Source: Methylosinus sp. LW4 (GTDB lineage Bacteria; Pseudomonadota; Alphaproteobacteria; Rhizobiales; Beijerinckiaceae). Taken from it: 64,000 nt of DNA. Below, piece after piece: positions 57,752 through 64,000 of this stretch. The translations under genes were made by a program, and so were the position numbers. Location: NCBI RefSeq assembly GCF_000379125.1, contig NZ_KB900626.1, positions 2,676,667 to 2,740,666 of the forward strand. The letters are read 5' to 3'. Position 1 is the stretch's first letter. Each line of letters starts with the position of its first letter. The notes below the pieces were generated by a model. It was not told the origin of the DNA. It worked only from the letters and a program-made list of their open reading frames with translations, and made no database searches.

Positions 57752-57975
57752 CAGGCGACGCGCAGGATCGGATGATCGCTCTGGCGCGCGGCAAATTCGA
57801 GGACGGCAACGATATCCGCCGCCTCGAGCAGCGGATAATCCTCGAGAATCTCCTCATTCGAGGCCCCGGCCGCGAGAAGGTCCAGAACGTCTTTGACGCG
57901 AATGCGCAGCGAGCGGATACAAGGGCGTCCGCCGCATTGCTGCGGATCGACAGTGATACGCTCGAGCTGGCTCAT
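57751..57975 (-). CDS. DUF433 antitoxin-like protein
   Basis: 74 aa. MSQLERITVDPQQCGGRPCI followed by RSLRIRVKDVLDLLAAGASN and EEILEDYPLLEAADIVAVLE is the DUF433 signature, a compact helix-turn-helix domain usually encoded before a DUF5615 gene. Likely binds its own promoter and the partner. Confidence 0.9.
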   Translation of the reverse strand: MSQLERITVDPQQCGGRPCIRSLRIRVKDVLDLLAAGASNEEILEDYPLLEAADIVAVLEFAARQSDHPILRVA

Positions 57976-58206
57976 TTCGACCTCCGGTTCCCTTTCAATA
58001 TATCGCGAGGCGCGCTCGGGGTCACCCGGGCCTTCGCCCGGAACGCCAGCCCTGCACCGCGCCTTGCTATCTTTAGGATATGTTCACCACGAAGACTGGA
58101 AGCGGAGCCGGCCCCGCCCCCTTCACTCCGCTCGCGGAAGGGCCTAAACGATCGTCTTCCCGCCGAACCGGCCGCACGAAGACTTTTCCAAAGGACGCCC
58201 GAGCCC

Positions 58207-59514
58207 ATGATCCCTCGCTATTCCCGCCCCGAGATGACCAAGATTTGGGAGCCGCAGACGCGCTTTCGCATCTGGTTCGAGATCGAGGCCTATGCCTGCG
58301 ACGCGCTCGCCGAAATCGGCGTGATCCCCAAGGAGAGCGCCAAGGCGATCTGGGACAAGGCCGATTTCGTCACTTTCGACGTCGCCCGCATCGACGAGAT
58401 CGAGCGCGTGACCAAGCATGACGTCATCGCCTTCCTCACCCATCTCGGCGAGTTCATCGGGCCGGATTCGCGCTTCGTGCATCAGGGCATGACCAGCTCC
58501 GACGTGCTCGACACATGTCTCGCCGTGCAATTGGCGCGCGCCGCCGATCTTCTCATCGCCGACGTCGACGGCCTGCTCGCCGCGATAAAGCGCCGCGCTC
58601 TCGAGCATAAATATACGCCGACCATCGGCCGCTCGCATGGCATTCACGCCGAGCCGACGACCTTCGGCCTGAAGCTCGCGCAAGCCTATGCCGAATTCAC
58701 GCGCTCGCGCGAGCGGCTCGTCGCCGCGCGCAAGGAGGTCGCGACCTGCGCCATTTCCGGCGCCGTCGGCACTTTCGCCAATGTCGATCCGCGCGTCGAG
58801 GAGCATGTGGCGAAGCAGCTCGGCCTCGCGGTGGAGCCCGTCTCCACGCAGGTCATTCCGCGCGACCGTCACGCCGCTTTCTTTGCGACGCTCGGCGTCG
58901 TGGCGTCATCAGTGGAGCGGCTGGCCATCGAGATTCGCCATCTGCAGCGCACAGAGGTGCTGGAGGCGGAGGAATATTTCTCGGCCGGGCAGAAGGGCTC
59001 CTCCGCCATGCCGCATAAGCGCAACCCCGTGCTCACCGAAAATCTCACCGGCCTCGCGCGGCTGGTGCGCGGCATGGTGACGCCGGCGCTGGAGAATGTC
59101 GCGCTGTGGCATGAGCGCGACATTTCGCACTCTTCCGTCGAGCGCAATATCGGCCCCGACGCCACGGTGACGCTCGACTTCGCGCTCTCGCGCCTGACCA
59201 GCGTCATCGATCAGCTCATGATCTATCCCGAGAACATGCAGAAGAATCTCGACCGCCTCGGCGGGCTCGTGCATTCGCAGCGCGTGCTGCTGGCGCTGAC
59301 GCAAAAGGGCGTCTCACGCGAGGACGCTTATTCGCTGGTGCAGCGCAACGCCATGCCCGTGTGGCGCGGCGAAGGCGAGTTCCGCAAGCTGCTCGGCGCC
59401 GACGCCGAGGTGAGCGCGAAGCTCTCGCCCGCGGAGCTCGATGAATTGTTCGATCTCGCCTATCACTTCAAGCATGTCGACACGATCTTCGATCGCGTGT
59501 TCGGCAAGGCGTGA
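58207..59514 (+). CDS. purB: Adenylosuccinate lyase
   Basis: 435 aa from the ATG at 58207 ([20 protein letters not shown]), the usual length for alphaproteobacteria. It cleaves adenylosuccinate and SAICAR in purine synthesis. Catalytic parts: [34 protein letters not shown] and the signature [11 protein letters not shown]. An in-frame upstream extension to 57772 belongs to the opposite strand's TA genes and is rejected. Confidence 0.97.
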   Translation: MIPRYSRPEMTKIWEPQTRFRIWFEIEAYACDALAEIGVIPKESAKAIWDKADFVTFDVARIDEIERVTKHDVIAFLTHLGEFIGPDSRFVHQGMTSSDVLDTCLAVQLARAADLLIADVDGLLAAIKRRALEHKYTPTIGRSHGIHAEPTTFGLKLAQAYAEFTRSRERLVAARKEVATCAISGAVGTFANVDPRVEEHVAKQLGLAVEPVSTQVIPRDRHAAFFATLGVVASSVERLAIEIRHLQRTEVLEAEEYFSAGQKGSSAMPHKRNPVLTENLTGLARLVRGMVTPALENVALWHERDISHSSVERNIGPDATVTLDFALSRLTSVIDQLMIYPENMQKNLDRLGGLVHSQRVLLALTQKGVSREDAYSLVQRNAMPVWRGEGEFRKLLGADAEVSAKLSPAELDELFDLAYHFKHVDTIFDRVFGKA

Positions 59515-59560
59515 CGCTGCTCGCGGACGCTCGCTCCGCAAAACCCGACAATCGCCGCGC

Positions 59561-59640
59561 GTCATCGCGAGCGGAGCGAAGCGATCCAGAGCCATGGGGC
59601 GGCTCCTGGATTGCTTCGTCGCTACGCTCCTCGCAATGAC
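59561..59640. repeat. REP-like imperfect palindrome
   Basis: An 80-bp imperfect inverted repeat. Left arm 59561-59589 (gtcatcgcgagcggagcgaa...gatccag) pairs with 59606-59640 (ctggattgcttcg...ctcgcaatgac) with a few mismatches and bulges. This is the dispersed hairpin type seen in many alphaproteobacteria after genes. It sits after purB. Confidence 0.7.
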
Positions 59641-59701
59641 GGCGAACCGATCGTCCGCAAAAGCCTTCCTGCTCGCGCGCTCCGCCCGACCTACGCCGCC
59701 C

Positions 59702-60001
59702 TCACGCCACCGTCTGCTTGCCATTCTCGTCGAACAGCACCTCGGTCTCGTCCTCGCCCATCAGAATGAGCGCGCGGGCGAGACCGCCCTCGGCGCGATA
59801 TTCATACGCGTGGCGCAGCTCCACCTCGCCATAGACCATCTTCTCGCACAGAAGCAGACGCTCGGCCGCGTCATAGCGGGCGCGAAAGAATGTGTTGCGA
59901 TTGTTGAGGTCGTTCGGATCGAGCGGCGACGTCAATTTGAGCGGAAGGCTCACGCCGCTATAGGTAAGGAAATAGTAATAACCGTCACTGTCCGCTTGCA
60001 T
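59702..60001 (-). CDS. DUF6156 family protein
   Basis: 99 aa. The start MQADSDGYYYFLTYSGVSLP, then LKLTSPLDPNDLNNRNTFFR and MVYGEVELRHAYEYRAEGGL look like a small conserved family (DUF6156, from memory) of beta-rich cytosolic proteins of unknown role. Convergent with purB across the REP-like element. Confidence 0.7.
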   Translation of the reverse strand: MQADSDGYYYFLTYSGVSLPLKLTSPLDPNDLNNRNTFFRARYDAAERLLLCEKMVYGEVELRHAYEYRAEGGLARALILMGEDETEVLFDENGKQTVA

Positions 60002-60621
60002 GCGCTTCTCTCCCGTCGGACCGGCATTGGCGCTCCCGCCGGCCTCGTCGGAGCCATTGCGTAGCGCGCCGCGCGCAAAAAGAAAACCGCCTCGCCGCGA
60101 CCAATTCTGCGCTTGACGAAATCGAGAATCGAGATCACCATTTCATCATCGCGTCACAGGGGGCCGCGGGAAACGGCGAGGAGCCGAGAACCGTGCGAAC
60201 CGATCGAGCGGGACCTCGAGGGATGAGAACGCGATGGGCGGGCCGGCGTGGCAACGCACGCAGGCCTCGAGTCGAGCGATACATGCGAGAGGAGCATGAC
60301 GCCACCGGGTCACACCGTTTGACCTCAGCAGAGGTCGATGGCGCAGCGAAGAAATCGAGCGCAGGTTTCCTCGGGCGCCGACATTCGTGACATCCCGACG
60401 GGCGGCGAAACGCGAAGGCCAAGCGCGACGCCTCCCTCCACTCCGAATCTGGAACTTTCCGGAGATTTCGCATTCTGCGAAACAAGCGGCCCCGCCAGCC
60501 TCAGCGCTGCGGGGCCATCTCATGACATCTCCTCTTCTACCCTCTCCCGCCGAAATCATTTGTAATTGGTCCGCATATTCGCTAGCGCCTGCCTGCGGCG
60601 CAGCGTCGCGGAGGCGTCGGT
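60002..60621. other. Long non-coding region upstream of nasT
   Basis: 620 bp in which several weak frames occur on both strands, none with credible translation. Structures seen: a perfect 6-bp inverted repeat GACCTC/GAGGTC (60321-60326, 60331-60336) and a strong hairpin with an 8-bp GGCCCCGC stem (60488-60495, 60509-60516) capped by a 3-bp stem and hexaloop CTCAGC. It should hold the nasT promoter. Confidence 0.45.
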
Positions 60622-61194
60622 TTGAAAATCGTCATCGTCGATGAAAGTCCGGTGCGCGCTGCGATCCTCGAGGATGGATTGCGCGAGGCCGGCTTCACCA
60701 ATGTCGAGCGCATTGGCGAGATGCGCAGCCTGCTCGCGCGCATCTATGCGATCGACCCGGACGTCATCCTCATCGATCTCGAAAATCCGAGCCGCGACAT
60801 ATTGGAGCAGATGTTCCAGGTGAGCCGCGCCGTGCGCCGGCCCGTCGCAATGTTCGTCGATCAGAGCGACGCCGCCTCCATTCAGGCGTCCGTCGACGCC
60901 GGCGTCTCCGCCTATATCGTCGACGGGCTGAAGAAAGAGCGCATCAAATCCATTCTCGATCTCTGCGTGTCGCGCTTCAACGCCTTTTCGCGCCTGCAGG
61001 ACGAATTGGCGCGCGCCAAATCGGAGATCGAGGAGCGCAAGACGATCGACCGCGCCAAGGGCCTCTTGATGAAGGCGAAGAACCTCAGCGAGGAGGACGC
61101 CTATCGGCTGATGCGCAGCACGGCCATGCGCGAGAAGAAGAAGATTTTCGAGATCGCCCAGGCGATCATCACCGCCTCGGAGCTGTTCAAATGA
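60622..61194 (+). CDS. nasT: ANTAR-domain response regulator NasT
   Basis: 190 aa from a TTG at 60622 with GGAGG 7 nt upstream. Receiver-like domain (MKIVIVDESPVRAAILEDGL; DPDVILIDLENPS with the conserved Asp) and a C-terminal ANTAR RNA-binding domain (KTIDRAKGLLMKAKNLSEED through FEIAQAIITASELF). NasT-type proteins bind tandem hexaloop hairpins and prevent termination. The stop overlaps nasS (ATGA). The target is the leader at 62528-62609. Confidence 0.95.
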   Translation: MKIVIVDESPVRAAILEDGLREAGFTNVERIGEMRSLLARIYAIDPDVILIDLENPSRDILEQMFQVSRAVRRPVAMFVDQSDAASIQASVDAGVSAYIVDGLKKERIKSILDLCVSRFNAFSRLQDELARAKSEIEERKTIDRAKGLLMKAKNLSEEDAYRLMRSTAMREKKKIFEIAQAIITASELFK

Positions 61195-62351
61195 CCGCGG
61201 AGCGCGAACATTTACGCATCGGCTTCATTCCGCTCGCGGACGCCGCCTCGCTCTTCGTCGCCGTGGACAAGGGTTTCGCTACGCAGGAAGGGCTGGACGT
61301 CGAGCTCGTGCAGGAAGTCTCCTGGTCCAATGTGCGCGACAAGCTCAATATCGGCATGTTCGACGCCGCGCATCTTCTCGCGCCCATCGCCGTCGCTTCC
61401 AGCCTCGGCGTCGGCCATGTGAAGACACCGATCGTCGCGCCCTATAATCTCGCCATGAACGGCAACGCCATCACGCTCTCTCCGACGCTGCATGAGGCGA
61501 TGCGGGCGCGTCTCGACGGCGATGCGCTCGATCCGCTGGCCACGGCGCGCGCGCTCGCCCGCGTCGTCGCCGATCGCAAGGCCGCGCAGGCGGAGCCGCT
61601 GACCTTCGGCATGACCTTCCCCTTCTCCGGCCATAACTACCAATTGCGCTATTGGATGGCCGCCGGCGGCGTCGACCCGGATGAGGACGTGCGCCTCGTC
61701 GTGCTGCCGCCGCCCTATATGGTCGGCAGCCTGGCGCAGGGCCATGTCGACGGCTTTTGCGTCGGCGCGCCGTGGAATTCGGTCGCCGTCGATCTCGGCG
61801 TCGGACATATTCTGCATTTTTCTGTCGAGCTGTTCTCGCGCTGCGCGGAAAAATCGCTGGCTATGCGCGAGAGCTTCGCGCTCGAGCACCCGAATGTCGT
61901 CGCCGCTCTGCTGCGCGCTCTACATCGCGCCGCGCGTTTCATCGGCGAAGCGGATCCGCATGAGATCGCAGCGCTGCTCGCGCGGCCAGATCGCGTCGGC
62001 GTCGGCGCCGATGTGATCTTGCGGACGCTGCAAGGCCGGCTCAAAATCACGCCCGATGGCGCGACGCGCGAGAACGCGCGCTATCTGCTGCTCGGCCGGG
62101 AAGGCGCCGAGCGGCCGGACCCCACTCAGGCCGCATGGCTCTATGCGCAAATGGCGCGCTGGGGACAGGCGCCCGTCTCGACCGCGCTTCTCGACGCGGC
62201 GAAAGCCGTGTTCCGCGCCGATCTCTTCGACGCCGCTCTGCCTGCAGCGCCGCGCCCCAGCGACGCCATCGGCGCCTTTTGCGGCCCGAAATTCGATGAG
62301 CGCGACCTCGACGCCTATCTCGCCGCCTTCCCCATTCGCCGCGCGCCATAG
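61191..62351 (+). CDS. nasS: NasS-type nitrate-sensing regulator (NrtA/CmpA-like, cytosolic)
   Basis: 386 aa, periplasmic-binding-protein fold without a signal peptide, consistent with a cytosolic sensor. LRIGFIPLADAASLFVAVDK begins it; the GHNYQLRYWMAAGGVDPDED and VDGFCVGAPWNSVAVDLGVG segments match nitrate-binding NrtA. In Paracoccus and Azotobacter, NasS holds NasT and lets go when nitrate or nitrite binds. It overlaps nasT by 4 bp, fitting a co-translated pair. Confidence 0.93.
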   Translation: MTAEREHLRIGFIPLADAASLFVAVDKGFATQEGLDVELVQEVSWSNVRDKLNIGMFDAAHLLAPIAVASSLGVGHVKTPIVAPYNLAMNGNAITLSPTLHEAMRARLDGDALDPLATARALARVVADRKAAQAEPLTFGMTFPFSGHNYQLRYWMAAGGVDPDEDVRLVVLPPPYMVGSLAQGHVDGFCVGAPWNSVAVDLGVGHILHFSVELFSRCAEKSLAMRESFALEHPNVVAALLRALHRAARFIGEADPHEIAALLARPDRVGVGADVILRTLQGRLKITPDGATRENARYLLLGREGAERPDPTQAAWLYAQMARWGQAPVSTALLDAAKAVFRADLFDAALPAAPRPSDAIGAFCGPKFDERDLDAYLAAFPIRRAP

Positions 62352-62527
62352 CCTGTTTTTTATCGGTTCGGCGCCCGCCTATTGGGCAAGGCGCCGATAC
62401 AGACGTCGCGCCTCGCCGTGACGGTTCCGCCGAAATTCATTGAATTACAAAGGATAGCGGGTGCGCGGCCTTTTGGCGCGCAGCTTGCACCATTCTTCCC
62501 GACGATGCGCCTCGCGCATCTTTCCAT

Positions 62528-62561
62528 TTGTCCAACGACGGACGAACAGCAACGCCGCTGT
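62528..62561 (+). ncRNA. ANTAR tandem-hexaloop RNA motif
   Basis: Two directly adjacent hairpins. First: TTGTCC (62528-62533), hexaloop AACGAC (62534-62539), GGACGA (62540-62545), one G-U pair. Second: ACAGC (62546-62550), hexaloop AACGCC (62551-62556), GCTGT (62557-62561). Both hexaloops have A at position 1 and G at 4, the ANTAR-binding rule. The second hairpin shares 62555-62561 with the terminator. Confidence 0.85.
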
Positions 62562-62609
62562 CCCAGGGAGCTCGAGCGCCATGCGCTCTCCCGAGGGAAG
62601 CGGCTTTTT
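62555..62609 (+). terminator. Conditional terminator in the nrtA leader
   Basis: Stem CCGCT-g-TCCC (62555-62564) with GGGA-AGCGG (62595-62603), one bulge, enclosing a secondary GGGAG/CTCCC hairpin; a CTTTTTG run (62604-62610) follows. It cannot form together with the second ANTAR hairpin, so NasT binding should allow read-through into nrtA. Confidence 0.82.
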
Positions 62610-62690
62610 GCGTTTCGCGCCGTCGACTAAAGGACGGCGCCGACTCGCCCTGACCGATGCGCTCGCAGCGCGAAGAGGACGACGGTGACG

Positions 62691-64000
62691 ATGACAGACG
62701 AAACAAGCTCAGCGAAGACCAATGCGGCCATGACGCTCGATCGCCGCGCGCTGCTGCGTGGCGCGGCCGGCGCCGCCGCGAGCTTCGCCGCCATTCGTGC
62801 GGCCTTCCCCGCCGGCGCCTTCGCGCAAGGCGCAGGGCCGGAAACGACGAAAGCGATCCTCGGCTATATCGCGCTGGTCGACGCCGCGCCGCTCATCATC
62901 GCCAAGGAAAAAGGCCTTTTCGCCAAGCACGGCATGTCGGAGGTCGAGGTCGTCAAGCAAGCGTCCTGGGGCGCGACGCGCGACAATCTCGTGCTCGGCG
63001 GCGCCGCCAACGGCATAGACGGCGCGCATATTCTCACGCCCATGCCCTATCTCATCACCACCGGCAAAGTGACGCAGAACAATGCACCGACGCCCATGTA
63101 CATACTCGCGCGCCTCAATCTCGACGCGCAGGGCATTTCCGTCGCCAATGAATATAAGGATCTGAAGATCACCACCAACGCCTCGGCGCTGCGTGACGCC
63201 TTCGCCAAGAAGAGAGCGGAAGGTAAGGAGGTGAAGGTCGCCATGACCTTCCCCGGCGGCACGCATGATTTGTGGCTGCGCTATTGGCTCGCCGCGGCCG
63301 GCGTCGATCCCGACAAGGATGTCTCGACCATCGTCGTGCCGCCCCCGCAAATGGTGGCGAATATGAAGGTCGGCAATATGGACGCCTTTTGCGTCGGCGA
63401 GCCTTGGAACGAGCAGCTCGCCAATCAGAACATCGGCTACACCGCCTGCGCCACCGGCGAGATCTGGTCGAAGCATCCCGAAAAAGCGCTCGGCCTGCGC
63501 GCCGATTGGGTCGACAAAAATCCGCGCGCCGCACGCGCGCTCACCGCCGCCGTGCTGGAAGCGCAGCAATGGTGCGACAAAATGGAGAACAAGGCCGAGC
63601 TCGCGGAGATCGTCGGCAAGCGCCAATGGTTCAACGTGCCCGTCGCCGATATCGTCGGCCGCCTCAAAGGCGATCTCAATTACGGCAATGGCCGCATCGA
63701 GAAAGGAACGAAGCAGTTCATGAAATTCTGGCGCGACGCCGCCTCCTATCCGTTCAAGAGTCACGACGCCTGGTTCGTCACCGAGGACATTCGCTGGGGC
63801 AAGCTCGAGCCGACGACGAATATCAAAGCGCTGGTCGACAAGGTGAATCGCGAGGACATTTGGCGCGAGGCGGCGAAGTCCATCAATGTCCCCGCCAAGG
63901 AAATTCCGACATCGACGTCGCGCGGCAAGGAGACCTTCTTCGACGGCAAGGTCTTCGACCCTGAAAATCCGCAGGCCTATCTGAAGAGCCTGTCCATCAA
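62691..64000 (+). CDS. nrtA: Nitrate ABC transporter substrate-binding protein, C-terminus outside window
   Basis: 436 codons read to the window edge; the product continues. The N-terminus MTDETSSAKTNAAMTLDRRA carries a twin-arginine (RR) signal followed by a hydrophobic segment and cleavage near GAFAQG. The rest is NrtA/CmpA-type: FAKHGMSEVEVVKQASWGAT, GTHDLWLRYWLAAAGVDPD, MDAFCVGEPWNEQLA. Delivers nitrate to an ABC importer (expected downstream). Same fold as NasS. Expression is predicted to need NasT antitermination. Confidence 0.94.
   Translation, partial: MTDETSSAKTNAAMTLDRRALLRGAAGAAASFAAIRAAFPAGAFAQGAGPETTKAILGYIALVDAAPLIIAKEKGLFAKHGMSEVEVVKQASWGATRDNLVLGGAANGIDGAHILTPMPYLITTGKVTQNNAPTPMYILARLNLDAQGISVANEYKDLKITTNASALRDAFAKKRAEGKEVKVAMTFPGGTHDLWLRYWLAAAGVDPDKDVSTIVVPPPQMVANMKVGNMDAFCVGEPWNEQLANQNIGYTACATGEIWSKHPEKALGLRADWVDKNPRAARALTAAVLEAQQWCDKMENKAELAEIVGKRQWFNVPVADIVGRLKGDLNYGNGRIEKGTKQFMKFWRDAASYPFKSHDAWFVTEDIRWGKLEPTTNIKALVDKVNREDIWREAAKSINVPAKEIPTSTSRGKETFFDGKVFDPENPQAYLKSLSI

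Noticed and set aside
60488..60516. Second ANTAR motif before nasT
   Set aside because: The hexaloop is CTCAGC, lacking A1 and G4, there is only one hairpin and no U-tract.
60135..60559. Minus-strand frames of 116-137 codons upstream of nasT
   Set aside because: Arg/Pro/Ser-rich translations without hydrophobic core or domain, two overlapping frames equally open; treated as non-coding.

Overview
The window is high-GC, densely coded chromosomal DNA from an alphaproteobacterium of the order Hyphomicrobiales. Several gene orders are typical of that group: ctaC-ctaD-ctaB-ctaG-ctaE-DUF983-SURF1-thrC, ispH-thrB-rnhA, cysQ-DUF4170-waaA-lpxK, an ECF sigF/NrsF pair, a plant-type gshA, a Porin_2-type porin and a Tat-exported NrtA behind NasT/NasS. 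A Methylocystis/Methylosinus-like methanotroph is my best guess for the genus, but no methane-oxidation gene lies in the window, so that is inference.

Layout. 1-8728 (mostly minus strand): a partial GNAT acetyltransferase, threonine synthase and a complete aa3-type cytochrome c oxidase locus with its assembly factors. 9075-19847: two exported proteins, a GlcD-like FAD oxidase, two RNA methyltransferases (TrmA-like and TlyA), a SigF-type ECF sigma factor with its NrsF anti-sigma factor, an L,D-transpeptidase, gshA, a Flp pilin too short to be obvious, and a DUF937 protein. 20076-24268: ispH-thrB-rnhA, a DsbD-alpha-like secreted protein and YqgE. 24273-31404 (minus): a tight seven-gene operon (ACP, ketosynthase, two-part HadAB-like dehydratase, SDR, GT21 and GT2 glycosyltransferases) plus an outer-membrane barrel protein, which looks like a specialised acyl/glycolipid pathway. 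31595-44015: methylmalonyl-CoA mutase small subunit, a GT17-methyltransferase fusion, rsmE, ubiA, cysQ-DUF4170-waaA-lpxK, and a YjdF-family gene behind a highly structured leader. 44283-51981: four outer-membrane porins, three of them 552-residue paralogs. 52000-60001: Ppx/GppA, tRNA-Gln, mutY, a DUF721 protein, a DadA-like oxidase, a DUF433/DUF5615 toxin-antitoxin-like pair and purB. 60622-64000: nasT-nasS-nrtA.

Regulatory RNA is the most interesting content. Between nasS and nrtA there are two adjacent hairpins, each with a hexaloop carrying A at position 1 and G at position 4. The second overlaps the 5' arm of an intrinsic terminator, the arrangement expected for ANTAR (NasT) antitermination. 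Upstream of the yjdF-like gene are four consecutive hairpins, the last of which pairs with the Shine-Dalgarno sequence; this is a candidate translational riboswitch in a group where none is known to me. A GTAACG-N16-CGAA element precedes sigF, and a 22-bp triple tandem repeat lies between sigF and the L,D-transpeptidase gene.

Start codons were chosen by Shine-Dalgarno spacing, overlap with upstream genes and family length. All domain names are from reading the translations, not from database searches.
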